Assembly (NCBI RefSeq): GCF_000247815.1
Contig: NC_021692.1
Coordinates: forward strand, 319,108 to 383,107
Reading direction: 5' to 3'
Length of the DNA: 64,000 bases
Source of the DNA: Ficedula albicollis
Lineage: Eukaryota; Chordata; Aves; Passeriformes; Muscicapidae
In this document: positions 25,001 to 38,181 of the stretch, piece after piece
Numbering within the stretch: position 1 is the first letter of the stretch
Layout: every line of letters begins with the position of its first letter
Program-made: the position numbers and the translations under genes
The notes under the pieces: generated by a model
The model's input: the letters and a program-made list of their open reading frames with translations, nothing else
Told to the model about the DNA's origin: nothing
Databases searched by the model: none

Positions 25001-28000
25001 ATTCTTTACCTTTGGAAGGTGTCCCAGGGCACGCTCCCTCTTTTTGGAATAGGTGATGGCACACTGTTGCTGATGGGACTTGAGTCAAATTGCTGTTGGG
25101 CATGAAACTAGGTTAATGGGACAGCATGATTTTTTTTTTCTTTCCTGAAGGGAAAATTACATTCTCTGTATTTCAGTTGTACCTGAGGAGTTGTTTTTAC
25201 CTTTGCTGCGTAGTTGAGGTAGAGAGAAAAGGACAAGTTTCCCCACACCGAGATCGTACCAGGTTTAAATCAATTCTGCCACCAAAAATAAGATGTTTTG
25301 ATTGTTGGTTGTAACAACTTTGTTTTTCCTTTATCTACATGAGAGTTAAAATATTTCTAGAGCTTTAGATAGGCTTGAAAAAAGAGCCAAGTGGCTTCCA
25401 GAATGTGTGTCTTGGAAATAAAACTTACCCTGTTCTTGACTGATCCCAGTAGTTGCTCTCTAAGTCTGTTGGTGTTGTGTTGAAATGGGTTAGGACTTGT
25501 CGAAGTGCAGTGAGCTGCTGCTCCTTTCCAAGTGCTTGAGCTCACCAGGAATGAGGCTCCCATGCACTGGATAAGAGTACCTGCACAGGATTAGCTGTAA
25601 AAGTTGGAAGCTCAAAGAGCATGCCTGATTTTAGCAGGGGACAAGACTGAATATGGTGGGAACAGAAATTACAGAAATTTCCCTGCCAGCCTTGGAGTTT
25701 GCTCTTGTTGCTGTGAAAATGCTAAGCAAGGAGGAATTAATGCAGTTAAAGGTCTTAAATAACACAGATTTTCCTAAGTTTAGAAAGCTTTTGCAGGGCT
25801 GCTCTGTTTGGAGTTGCCAGATGATGACTGTGTGTTTGGTTTGATTTACACGAGAGTGTCTGTGAGTTACTGAGTTACTCAGAGTAGTCAGAGGAGTCTG
25901 ACTGCAGTGGCTGTGACACTGGTGATCGGTGAAAATCCATTTGAGCTGGTGCTATGGCTTTGCTAATGGTGATCTGAAAACTGATTTCCCTTTTATGTGT
26001 TATTAGTAAGTTGTAGAAGTTACTGTGCCTTGAATCTGGCTTTTTCTGAGCTTATTTTGTTCTCTTTCCAAAAGGTGAAAATAGGAGAAGTCTGGTCTTT
26101 CATACCAAGCAGGAGGCTCTTCCTATGTGCATCAAAGGGAAAGACTTTTTTAGTGATGCTACTTTCAGCTTTGTTTTTTCAGTCAGCTGTTGTCTTGGGA
26201 AGGCTCCTAAGCATCCTGAGGAAAGGACCTTTTAAAAAAAAAATGTGCATTTCTACTGAGTGGTGAGACCCAGCCCTTCTGTCCTGGGGCTGCCACGAGA
26301 TCTGCCACAGAACTGTCAGGTCTGATGTGAAATTCAGGCTGAAATCTGGCCTGAAAACTTTCTGGAAGTCTTGAATTCCCGTTTGTGGCGATGTCCAGGC
26401 TCCGCACTGGACACTTGGTTTTGCAACACGCAGCTGAATCATTGGGCTGACTCAATGTATTATATCAGAAAAGGAACTCAGCAGGGTTGTTGTAGCTGAG
26501 GGTGAGCAACCCATACCACTTATTTGGGGGAGAATTCAAGAACTGAAACAAAAAAACGTTTAAAGCCTGTTTATTGTGACTTTGGTGCACCTTGAACTCT
26601 GGAGTGTGCTGGGAAGGGGATTTCAGCAGCTTTAGTATGGCAAGGCTCGTATGGAAGGTGCTTTTGGATGTAGTATTTATTGAGCTGCTGAGACATCATG
26701 AGTTCCACTTGCTGTATAATATGAAACCAGCTTCAGTTTGTGTCACCCTTTCTCACTAGTGCTCATACAGTTATAAATACTTGTCACCGGACAGTCTCTT
26801 TCCAAATACTCAGTTTTTCTGGGCTCTATCTTTTGTATTTAAGAGTTGTGAATGCAAATAATTCAGCTGTCAACCTGTCCAACTGGAGTTTTGTTTTCCT
26901 TCAACGTTGTGTTTTAAAGTCGATTTCAAAGTGCCTTTCTGTCTGTCTCTTCAGAAAGGAAAAAAGACCTAATTTTTGCTGATATGCAAACATCACAAAG
27001 TCTAAATTTTGATGAGTTTAAGCTGTTTGCCTTAATTTCGTTGATTACATTTCCCAAACACTTTCTTAATTTTGAATAAGTTCATCTGCACAAATAAATT
27101 CCTTTATATTTCGGTATTTGGTTGTGAGGTTGTGCACCACGTTTAACTTGAAATGATTCCCATTTCGCCCCAATCTACCCTGTCTCATGGTGGTGGCCGT
27201 GGCAGCAGTACCTGGCATTGCCTGCATTCACCAAAACCATTAGCCCTTGACACAACCCCCCCCGCCTTGCTGCAGCCAAAGCACACTTCATCCGCTCAGG
27301 CTGATGTTAGGATCACTAAATAAATGAATGAATTGTACTGTCACCAAATTCCCATCCTGGCAGCCGAAGAACATGAGAGTTTTCTAGCCAGGACCTCTGT
27401 CCAGAATGTCTTGTTGAATGCCCGGGAATGTCAGGAGTGGGAACAGTCAGTAAAAAGCTTTCTGGTGAAATGTGTGAGCCATACATAGAGTTATGGTGTG
27501 GAGCGCTGCAAAAGCTTGAATTACCAGACGTCTGATCATCCAGTATGAGTATTCATGCACTTGGGAAGCGCGTGGAGAAAGGAGCTGGAGCACAGCAACA
27601 AAACAAGAGAGCAGGACAGAACGGAGAGTGGAGAGAGCTGCTTCTCTCTTGTCAGGTCAGCTCTGTCTTGTTTGAAAGGAGGTTTGGGGGAAGAATGCAG
27701 TCAGGCTTGGAAGTGTTGAAAGCACGGATAACTCTTGATCTCCGTCAGGGAGTTTGAGGTCTCACTGGTTGAGCTAAAACTCCTAAAGGTTTGGATGCTT
27801 TGGAAGCTCTTGGAGGAGTCTGCTGAACTTCCACCAGTGGGAGGAGAGGGTTGCAAATATTCGCTCAAAGGAGGAGAATTCACTCCTCAGGATTGGATTA
27901 CTTTTTCTTGTGGTCTGGCATGATCCATGCTTTTATGATGTAGTGCTTAAGATGGTGTTTCTGCTTAGGAATGGGAGACAAAAGATTCACATCTGTATCA

Positions 28001-28723
28001 CCCACACTAGCTTCTAGTGGGTCTGAAATGTCTCTGGGTTGTGGCAAAAAAGGAAGAAGATGAAGTCTGTTTCAACCAGTTTGGTGAACCAAATTGCATT
28101 GCAGCTCCTGATAATGGCAGAGGTGCTAGGGATAACCAGCAATGTTTGATTTGGTTCATTCCTGTTCTGCAGTGTTCCAAAACATCAGCATTTAAGGGAA
28201 AAAAATGCTTCTTTAATTCTTCCCTTCCTCCCATACACAATGTTGATCTTAACTATGGTTAATTTGAAAAAAAGGCTGCCAAGATAGTACTGGTCACCAG
28301 CACAGTCCTCAGAGCTTCCCTGTCCACGCTTAAGGTGATGATGGCACTTGTGGCTCTGCTGGTGGTGAAATCCAACTGTCTGGGCAGTCTTTGTAGATGG
28401 AAAGTTCAGTCTTAAAGCCCTACTGTGACTGTGGAGATGCTGCAGTCTGAAATTATCACAGCTGGGGTTAATGCTCATCAGAAAAGGAGCCCTGGTGCCT
28501 GTGGTGGTGCCTGCTTGTCCTGTTGGTGCAGATAGGCCTCAGCAACCAGGCAGGGACAGGTCGTGAAGTTCCCTTTTCTTTCCCATCTGAGATAGTGCAT
28601 CGGGTACATCCTCACTGACTTCTACCTGTGTGTTGGGTCAACTGTGTGACATCACTTCAGAGAGCACTGCAGCACCTGCAGCCTTCCCTCTGTGTTTTAT
28701 CCCTGTTCATGGCCTGAATCTGT

Positions 28724-28856
28724 AGAATCCCAGAAAGGTTTAGGTTGGGAAAGACCCTGAAGCTCATCCTGTTCCACCCCCTGCCATGGGCAGGGATACC
28801 TTCCACTAGACCAGGTTGCCCCAAGCCATCTGACCCGGCCTTGGATCCAACAGGCA
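28724..28856 (-). mobile_element. CR1 LINE 3' fragment
   Basis: Antisense to the window. It shows the typical order: AGAATCCCAGAAAGGTTTAG, a TTGGGAAAGACC block, CACCCCCTGCCATGGGCAGG, CACTAGACCAGGTTGC and CCCCAAGCC. CR1 is the dominant bird LINE, and most copies are 5'-truncated like this one. Confidence 0.85.
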
Positions 28857-30163
28857 GAGGCAATGGGAGTAAACCAGGATTTCTTCTAGTGGGAAATGCT
28901 CAGAGACTAATTTACCTCTCATCTTCAGTCCCTGGTGGGGTGAATATATTGGTGCTGTTACTCTTTCTTGGATTCCCCTGCACAGGTGTGTGTGAAGTGT
29001 GCACCTGAGATTCCTTATGAGGGGAAATTAGAGGTGCAGAGGGTTGAACTGAGGAGACTCAGGGCTCCTGTCCTACCTACAGCCCTCTGTGAACTTTGGT
29101 TTTTGTGCAGCAGTGTGAGATGTGTTGCACTGCTCTCCCTGAATTCCAGCTTTCCCAGGATTCCATTTTGTATGACACAGAATTTTTACTCGCGGGAAGT
29201 CATAAGCTCCGCATGTGGCAAGAAGGTACTTAGGATTTCATTTCATTTTGATGAACTGCTGAAGTAAGGATTATGGGCCGAAAACCATGAGGAGTTACAG
29301 AACTGGGAATGGAAATGAGCATCAGCACACTGGAGAATCATCCTTATGGAATTCCTTGTTCAGCTGACGGAAGGACCATCACTCTGGGTGACAACACTGC
29401 TGTCATCACAACAGAGGGACCAGCAGAGCATTGCATTTCCCCATGAGGTCACAGCATGCAGTACTGGAGACACCGCAGGAAATGCAGCTGAGTGAACGAG
29501 ATGGTAAAATACCAGACTATTTGATATTCCTGCTTATCATACAGATGAAGAACCTGGCTCAGAAATAGATGGATGCTGCTGCAGGGTCCCCAGCCCCCAG
29601 GACACAAGCAGGGGCTGTCCCTGAGGAGCAGAGACATGGGGGGAAAAGCCTGGCATGCTGGAGTGGTTTATTTGTGATTTTAGGGCACAGTGTGAGGTGA
29701 GTGGGCAGGAGCAGTTCTGTGTTAATGGCATGCATAGGAAGGGAAAAGTCAGCTGGTTTTTAGTACTTTACAGGAACTCAGACTCCTGGGTGAAAATTGC
29801 CATGAACAAGCTGCAGTGCTCCTGTCTGGATGGGAACTCCTCTCTGGTGGTGTAACAACTCCAGCTGCAGTAACTGCTGGCGCTGCAGGGAAGCCAGAGA
29901 TGGGAGGTTTTACTTTGTGAATTCAGTGTGAGGGAAGGTAGGCTCTCATACCCACATGGAAGTTTATTTCAGGCTGTAAGCTGAGTAAGGGCTGGATAAA
30001 AGCTTGAGAGTCTTTGCGATTTGCTCCTTTTCCTCCTGCTCTGCCTTCTTCTGTTTGTGCCTTTTTGGTTATGTCACCTGGCCCTGTCTGCTTTGGCTCT
30101 TGGGTTTTAATGCTCTTACCTGGTTATGTGTGTGCAGGGTAAACTTGAGATAGAAATAACTCT

Positions 30164-30180
30164 GTGTGTGTGTGTGTGTA
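30164..30180. repeat. (TG)n microsatellite
   Basis: A run of about eight TG dinucleotides, too short to suggest a special structure. Confidence 0.85.
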
Positions 30181-31376
30181 AAGTAACTGCTCTGAAAGAG
30201 CTAAGCCCCAGACCGTCCTGTTTTTCTCTTCCTGGTGGGGCTGCTGGGACTGGAGTGTGTTTCCCGGTTGGTGTCCTCTGCTGCAGTGGCAGTGACTCTG
30301 CACTTCCCAGCCCAGACCCAGAGTGTGTTTATCAGGTTGCCTCATGGATGGGGGATGAGCTGGTCAGAGCCTCTCCCTGAGCTGGTATCAGGCCAGAAAC
30401 TGCTGTTTCAGCTGCTAGTCAGGAGACAGCTATGCTGAATTTGAGGACCTTTGTTTTCGTTGGATTGTGATTCAGTTTGTGTGAGATAGTGCTTGGTTTG
30501 ACTGTTTGATATAAATTATTTTAAGCTCAATGATTGAAATTCAGGAGTATTTGAAAATAACTGTTGTATCTGCAGCTGCATTTCAGAATGGGAAAGGTGG
30601 AGGATGGGTGTGGCTTCAGCTGTGTTGTCTGCTCTGTGGCATTTTATTAAAAAAACCTCTTTTTTTCTGCCAGACTAGATGTGCAAAAGCATCTGATGCA
30701 GCCAGAAGTGCAAAGAACAGCTGAAGAACCATTCCTGTTCCTTTTGGAACAGACCAAAAGCCAAAGTTACTCAGAAAGGAGTAGGCTGGTGCGTGTTTCT
30801 GGCCAGACAGGAGATCAAAGCCTTGTTCCCTGTGACTGTCTCCTCCTTGTCACTCCTTGTCACCTCCGTCAAGCCGGCTTGCTCACAGCCTTTCTTTGGA
30901 TATTTTCACAGCATTTACCAGGAGGGGTTTGCTCAGTCTTAGTCTTGTTTAGCTACTGTTCAGTGTGAGACTACTACTGTTACTTTTTTTTTCCTGCTTG
31001 AAAATTCAATAAACAAAATGATCATCACAAGTTCTGGCTCTGACATTGCCTCATGTCAGATTTGCCTCTGTCCCCCCTGGCTCTTGCTTGGCCATTGCCT
31101 GGGAATTTTGTGTGTGTGATGTTTTTCTTTTAATGCATGTCTCCTGTTATAGATTCCTGTTTTTCCCTTATTTCTTGAGCAGTGCATTTTCTTCACTCTG
31201 AAGACTTCTCATTCTCTGGGAGCAGTGATTCTGACCACCATCTTGGATGAGCATCTTCCATTCTCCCCAGGGGTGGTTGAAATTAGTTTGTTTGGTGGCT
31301 TTGCTTGAAAAAGTGACCCAGGAATTTTTCCTAGTACATCTCTTTTTCTCCCAGCCCTTCTGCATTGTCCAGAGGA

Positions 31377-31535
31377 GCTGTGGCTGCCCCTGGATCCCGG
31401 CAGTGTCCACGTGTCCAGGTTGGATGGGGCTTGGAGCAACCTGGGATAATGGAAGGTGTCCCTGCCCATGGTGGGGGTTGGAATGAGCTTCAGATTGCTT
31501 CCCCTCCCAACCATTCTGGGATTCCATGATTCCCT
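31377..31535 (+). mobile_element. CR1 LINE 3' fragment
   Basis: Sense orientation: TCCAGGTTGGATGGGGCTTG, GAGCAACCTGGGATAATGGA, AGGTGTCCCTGCCCATGG, then the terminal CCATTCTGGGATTCCATGAT. This is the usual CR1 3' end, with no coding remnant. Confidence 0.88.
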
Positions 31536-32477
31536 TCACTTCCATGTTTAACTGTTTCAAGCAAGGATTTTCCTGTGGCAGGTCAGGGAGGACTTTTGAG
31601 CTGCCAGGCCAGGCGTGGGTGTGGTTGGCTTTGTCGGGATGTTATCAGCAGGGGCAGAAATGCCTTCCTGAGCAGCTGGAAGGTTTTTGGCAGCCCCTTT
31701 GCATTCCATGGCCTCCAGAGGGAGGTTTGCAGTGTGCAGAGGTGCCTCTATGCATGCTTAGGGGTCTGGGAGCTGGCATGCCATTTCTCTGCTGAACTGT
31801 TCCATATATAAATGTGGTTTTTAACACTTATCGAATGCTTGGAAGCCAAAGGCTGCTCTAGGAGAACTTCTTCAAGGAAAGCAGTATAAAGATATCTCTG
31901 TTATGTAGTGGATTTATTTTCCCTTCTGTTCTAGTTAATCGCAAAAAAAAATGCAGTTGAAAGTATCCAAAGGACTTTTGTCTTTGCTTCACTGTGCTGT
32001 GAAATCCCTTGTTCAGAATCCTTTCTTTCCTCTGAGTTTGGATCCTTTTTTAAATGGTGAAGGGCATTTTTGAGACTTTGTTTTAACTTCGTTTTACATT
32101 GTGTTTATATGAAACAGACAAAAAAAAACCCCAGTGCTTTGCCAAATATTTTTGGAAAGAACAAGCTTTGTGGATAATAATTTTCATGTTCTACCTGCTC
32201 CTAGTGTGTTCAGATGGTGGAAGAGTCTTCTCTCCCATGAAAAAGGCTTTGAGAGATTAATCTTAAAGTAGTCACTTGAGGCAAGTCCCATAGTAAACGT
32301 GTAGTGACAAAGCTTGGCAAATCAGAGCAAGGGGATTCCACTGCAGCACTGAGGATTGTCACCCAAAATACAGCTCAGATATATCAGTAAAAACACTGAG
32401 CTGGTGTTGATGGAGGGACTTCACCTCCTTTTGTATTTGGCTTCCTCCCGAGGGGCGCTGAAGGCACAGCTGTGATC

Positions 32478-32712
32478 TCTCCTCGTGAGCAGGGACAGGG
32501 CTGGAGCTGGGTCAGGGGAGGGTTTAGATTGGATATCAGGAAAGGTTCTTCCCCCAGAGGGTGCTGGCACTGCCCAGGCTCCCCAGGGAATGGGCACGGC
32601 CCCAGGGCTGCCTGAGCTCCAGGAGCCTTTGGACAGCGTGGGATTGTTGAGATGTCTGTGCAGGGCCCTTTTGGGTCCCACCAGCTCAGGATGGTCTATG
32701 ATTCTCAGACAC
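32478..32712 (+). mobile_element. CR1 LINE 3' fragment, second subfamily
   Basis: Sense orientation: GGTTTAGATTGGATATCAGG, AAAGGTTCTTCCCCCAGAGG, GCTCCCCAGGGAATGGGCAC, then a tail near GGATGGTCTATGATTCT. The internal blocks differ from the copies at 31377 and 54270, so it belongs to another CR1 subfamily. Confidence 0.82.
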
Positions 32713-33095
32713 ATTTGGTAAGCTACTAAACCTCACCTTTTGATCGCTTAGTTTAGGCTCTGCCCTCATTGCCCCTGGTGTTGTAGTGTGAGGTCCTGAA
32801 CTTTCTGCCCGTGTTGGTTTTTTCAGCGGGTGCCTCAGGGGATGTGGGTCTTGACCAGCTCGAGGCCTTGGCCCTCCCTGTGGTGCGCTGCAGTGCTGTC
32901 CTTTGTCATCCTGCAGGGGATGGCTGAGGTTCTGTGGAACTGAGGTTTGACTGGGTGTTTTGTTTTCTCTTGCTTAAAGGTGAGAACAAAGCTGTTTCTT
33001 TGCTGTAACTTTCTATCTCCAGCTCAGGAAACCAGAAAGTATATCTGGATTAAAGCCTGAGAGACAGTGATAGGCCAGGAGACGCGGAAACAGCC

Positions 33096-33188
33096 CTGGG
33101 GTGTAACATCCCTGTCCCTGTCAGGGGGTTGGGACTGGGTGGTCTTCAAGGTCCCTCCCAATCAAAACCAGTCTGTGGCTCTGTGAAA
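33096..33188 (+). mobile_element. Short CR1 LINE 3' end
   Basis: Only about 90 bases remain: a diverged CCCTGTCAGGGGGTTGGGAC block, GGTCTTCAAGGTCCCTCCCA and a degenerate GTCTGTGGCTCTGTGA tail, in sense orientation. Confidence 0.7.
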
Positions 33189-34885
33189 CAGGTGAGGCTG
33201 TTTGCTGTTCATTGTTGTTCCAGAGAAGCCAGGTTGCAGAAGGATTGAATGGAAGAAAGTGGGGTCACTTGCATGGGAGGTGAATGAATCAGGATTATTT
33301 TAAAGGAGCTTCCTCACTTTCTTGACACATCCTGACTCCAGAGAGAATCAGAGCAGCTGTCTTGCTAAATTCCTCTTAGATACAAGGGAATTGTAACAAA
33401 ATAGTCTTTCTAGGAACTGAAAAGTAAAGATCAGCTGCAGGTGTTGCATGATATTGTCATTTTGGTGTCTAGTAATAATATCGATTTCCCTTTGCAACCT
33501 TCGGTGTCAGTGAGCAGAAAAGGCCAAAGCTCGCATGGTTCATCACGTGGTGCCCTCAAGCAAGGAGTTGTTCGTCTGTCAGCTGGAATTGTGACTTTTT
33601 TCTGCATTATTCCCAGGCTGGGCTTGTCTTTGCTATGCCCAGCATGTCCATTTGTAGGTTTGGGTTTCTGTGTCAGTGTAATCACAGGGTGGGAGCATGA
33701 TGTGAAGTTACCCATGAGAGAGAGTCCTCTGGAGAGGCCTCAGGTGTGCTGCCTGTTGTAAGCATTAGGAGCAGGTGGGATCAGAGGGCAGGCTTTCATT
33801 TCCATGGGAAAAGAACAGTTTCTGGAGCCACTTTGCGTGGTGCCAGGGGACAGGACAATATTTTAACATCATCCCAGGCTCAGAGTTGCCTCGGGCAGCT
33901 GCGAAATGGGGTGAGATCAGTGAACAGAGATTGTAGTGTCTCTATACCCAAAATATGCATCACCCTCTTTGCAGTTTACCACTCAGTAAAAGCGAAGAAC
34001 ATAAACCAGGAAACCTCCACAGATGATGCTTTGAAGAATCTCATTTGGTTGGCACGTTTTGCTTGTGCTCCTTCTCTCTTTAAGCCTGTTTATACCTGGA
34101 GTTTTGGCTCCAATATTTGTAGTGAAATTGGCAAAGAGCCCGACAGTTGGGACTTAAATCTACCTGCTCTGTGACTTCTGCAATTGGAGCTCTTCTAGTG
34201 GCCCTAATAACCTTAATGAGATTTTTGTGTGGCTTTTCTTAAGTCTTAATTTTGTTCCACATGAATTTTCAGGTATAAGCAGCATCTTGGAGCTCTTCTG
34301 TACCATGTATTAGCATATTTGAGAATTGTCTTTTTTCCCCTTGGTTGTTATATTAACTTTTATCATAGATTGATTTTAGATGCTGGCATTTCATAATTGC
34401 ATCTCAAAACGTGTCTTATCTGGACTGTACAAAGCAGAATTAAGTAGAACAAATACATCTTGCTTTATCTGGAAACAGGGTGTACTTTGCTGCAGATTAT
34501 TGATGTTCTCTTATCTGTGGTGCAAACACTAAAGCTTTGGAGTAAGAAGTTGTTATTTTATGCTGTGTGGTGCATGTTGTGATTTGAAGTATAAATAAAT
34601 ACAACTGACTCTCTGGGTTTGTTCTCAATGACTAGTACAGCAGCTCTACCTTAGGAAGGTGAGAAGGAATTTCCTATTTATATCCCACCACTGTTCATCA
34701 TGCCAGAGTTGCCAGTGGAAGTCCAAGTCATTGCCAATTAGCAATAGGTGTTTTTGGGACTTTTTCTTTGCTTGTTCTTTATTTCCACATTTCTTTACAC
34801 TTTGTTTTCAAGCTTGTGTATTGTAGCAGCTGCTGCCTTCATGGGAGTTTTGAGTGCAAATTACCTGATTTCATGCCAGATCATC

Positions 34886-34966
34886 ATGGAATATCCTGAG
34901 TTTGAAGGAACTCACAGGGATCATCAAGTCCAACTCCTATCCCTACACAAGGCAACCACAGGAATC
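34886..34966 (-). mobile_element. Short CR1-like fragment
   Basis: Antisense. ATGGAATATCCTGAGTTTGA followed by AGGGATCATCAAGTCCAACT and a CCCTACACAAGG block resembles the 3' end of a CR1 subfamily with a GGGATCAT(C/T)(A/G)AGTCC signature. Confidence 0.7.
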
Positions 34967-35298
34967 ACTTTCTTTTATACCCCAAGGATAACTTAATTTT
35001 TTTTTCTCCTTTTTTATTCTTTCTCACCTTTGAGGGTGTTCTGATAATTGGATTTGAGAGTATTGGACCTGACAAAAAAAAAAAAGGGAAAAATAAAAGA
35101 TGTGCTGCAAGAGCAGCTGTAAATTCCCACTTCTGCAGCAGCCACGGGTCCATGTCTGTTCACTGTGCAAGGGACTTCGTTTGTAAGTTCCTCTTCCCCT
35201 CTTTACAAGCTGCCTAGTCTATATTGCTATTCCCCACCTGTGAGGAAACAAAAGGAGGTACAGATATTCCTGCAGTGGAGGAGGAGAGAGTGGCAGGA

Positions 35299-35319
35299 GT
35301 GTGTGTGTGTGTGTGTGTC
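35299..35319. repeat. (GT)n microsatellite
   Basis: About ten GT units in the intron. Confidence 0.85.
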
Positions 35320-37229
35320 TGAAATGCCTCTTTGTGCTGCCAGGGGTGTGTTTGGATAGGTCTCCAGGCTTGGTCCCTCCGAGTGGATTTCCCCTTGGGT
35401 GCCTGAAGAACAGTAACTTTTTTTGCACTACTGGCTGTTTTTAATGAGACCTTCTTTCATTTTCCAGTGAAGCAACAGATCAGCACCTCTAAAAAGATCT
35501 TTGTCTCATTAGTGAAGAGCAGGAGTCTTTTCTATATTGAAAAATCCAAGAAGGAAACAGTATCCTGTGCGAGCTGTGGCCCTTGTGAATGTGCTGTCAA
35601 TCAGTTTAATTAAAACCCTGGTTATGACGGGTTTTTCCTTTTTTATTTCAGCTACAACACAGGGAGAAGGAAGTTTTTGTCTTTACAAGCTTTTCTTGCA
35701 GAAGTTGTTGCTGTGATTGCAGTTAAGAAACTCTTGTGTTTTAGACAAAAATAAGTTAGCTTTCTTCTTTGAATAAAGAAATATCTTGCCCGTTGGCCAT
35801 CTCCAAAAATTGATATGGAGTCCCTGAAAGTGAAGTGTTTAAATGCAGCATATGGTTTAGCTCATGGGGTGGTGCAAAAGGACAGGATTTAGCCAGCTTT
35901 GCCTTTTGTGTGGTTATCCCAATCAGGCTGCTGAAGGAAAAGGGAGCCAGTTTCCTTTAAGCCAGTGTGTGTGTGTCCTGTGAGTGGAGTAACTCCCTGG
36001 TTAGGGCAAGGTAATTGGGTGATCCTGGTGTAGAGAGATGGATAAATATTAAAGCAGTGGAAATAGACACTGTTGGTTTTGCTCACTTAAATGTTTCTTT
36101 TGTATATGGGCGAGACTCTCTGCAGAAGTCTCTTCGTAGAGTCTTCATTTGTGTCAAAACCTTGGCTCTGCTGAAGCACAGAGGGTTCAAACTTTGCTTT
36201 TTGCCCAGAGGCTCCCGTGTGCAGCAAGAGCCCAGTTTGGGAGAGAAGAGCAGCCCAGCATGAATTCGTGGCTTTGGGTTTTTACAGTAGAGTGTTTGTG
36301 TTCCTTGGGACACGCGGGCCACAGGAAGGTCCGTGGTGGCCATGTCTTCCACCACGTGGAGGATCCTGCCTCATTGATCTTCCTGGTGCTGGTGGCCGTG
36401 TGGCTGAGGCGAGGAGTGTGTGTACCCTTCTTTCAGCATCTGGGAGGAGAAACATGCCCAGCATCAGACCCTTGGAGATGGTGCTCACCTTTATCACTCT
36501 GCATTTCAGAATGGTGGTTGCACATGTCCATGTTTAAATGGGACACCAGTACCAACTGGGACCCTCCTCCTTTGATCATTTCTGGATATTTTCATTTGCT
36601 CTTGAGCTTTTCTGAGTTGTATGATAGCGCTAAGAAAACGAGGAAAGGGGGGTGTTAGTTTTGTTTGGTGGAGTCAATACTAAATGTGTTTTCTCCTGAG
36701 CTGTGAAAGGCTGGGTGCTTTTAGCATGGTGGGGAATGATGTTGAAATGCGGAGCAGGTCTCTAAATGTAAAGGACTTGGAGAACGAACATAAACATTTC
36801 CTCAGTCCCAGGAGTGGAACAATAGCTCATTGTTGAGAGGAAGGGATTGCAGAAAAGCCAGCAGAATCAGAAATAGGGGGTTATTTTATATAGCCTACTA
36901 TTTATATTGCACTTGGAGGCTTCTTGGGGACTAGATGTCCAGTTCCTGAAATGTGTGTCCCTTGGTCGTGGAAGGTTGGGTGCGAGCAGAGCATGTCCTC
37001 AGTGGGCACAATGCTGGGGTTACTGGCAGTTGGAGTGCTGCTCTGTGTCCATGCGAGTCCCTGCTCTGCCTCACAGCCTGGCAGCTGAGATGTCCCCTAA
37101 AGAGACAGGACTCTTCTTCCTCCCACCCTCACTTTCTTTCTGCTGTCTATGGGCAGCTGAATGGGTTTGCATTGACCAGAGAGACAAAGGAGCCTTTCAG
37201 GCTCTGGGCTTTGGCCACAGCCAGCACGC

Positions 37230-37700
37230 TCTGGGCTTTTGTTAATGCACTCAGTCCCCCCTTTCTCTCCGGGCAGCCTCACGCTCATTGTTAATGCAGC
37301 TCCCGAGCAGCACTGATAGTTCTGAATTCATTTTGTTTGCTCAGTTCACAGGAAAAGTTGCAAAAAGCTGTGGAGAGAACATGTTGCCTCTTAGATTCTC
37401 CGCAGAGTATTTTCTTTCATGCCTTTCGCAGGGAAAAGTGGATTGCATAAACAGATCCTGGCAAATCCGCGCCGGAGCGGAGCGTGGCTGGGCAGCGGCA
37501 GCGCCTGCGTGCGCAGCCCGGTGCCTTGTTCCAGTGCCTGGGAGCACTAACTGGCTTTCCCCCACCCCGCTGGATTAGGCTCCATGTTGTCCTGTTTATT
37601 TTGTTATTGCATTAGGCAGCTGAAGACGTAAGCGCTTATTAAAACAGCTGCTCTGCTGAGTGGCAGCACCGAGTCGGGGGGTGCTGTGCAACAGTTGGGA
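37230..37700. promoter_or_regulatory. Candidate intronic regulatory element with CpG cluster
   Basis: CpG-poor intron gives way to a compact CpG cluster at 37468-37522, including TCCGCGCCGGAGCGGAGCG and the NRF1-like CTGCGTGCGCAG. It is flanked by two TTGTTAATGCA motifs (near 37240 and 37289) and by AGACGTAAGCGC (near 37626). This density of motif-like sequence in a bland intron suggests an enhancer or internal promoter. It is inference only. Confidence 0.3.
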
Positions 37701-37749
37701 ACTCAGTTGGCATCACCCCAGACTGACTCTGTTTTGTGAGGGGTTGTGG

Positions 37750-37855
37750 TTTTAATGGCTCTAAGGCTTGAAGATCTGTAGTCGTAAATAAATTAAACCA
37801 ACTTCAGATAGATACAGTGATATGGGGATGGAAGGTGGGGGAATCTCCTAGGTCA
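37750..37855. repeat. Diverged third copy of part of the 779-bp duplicated unit
   Basis: About 100 bases (around AAGGCTTGAAGATC and AAACCAACTTCAGATAGATA) match 38690-38790 and 39470-39570 in the same orientation, at roughly 85 percent identity by eye. It predates the recent duplication. It may belong to an unnamed dispersed repeat. Confidence 0.7.
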
Positions 37856-38181
37856 GCACTTCCTACCAGTGCATAGAGATGACCAAAAGCAAAGCTACTT
37901 TTCCAATTCCGTGTTAATAAACGTGAAAGGTGCTGGTAGGTGCTCTCTAATAGTTATGAAACATCGCTGTGGAATTAATTCATGAAAATGAACTGTTAGG
38001 TAGCAGCTGATGGAGAGCACTGGTGCGTAGCAGGCGTGCAAAAATAAATCTAGGTGTGCTGCTGGGGGTGAGGATGGAGGGGGAATGATTGTTTCTTATC
38101 TTGAAGGCGGGCAGGTTTTGGAGGGGTTGTGCCCCAAAATCAGATGCACTGTTGGGTGAAATGAATTGGGAGAACAGGACA

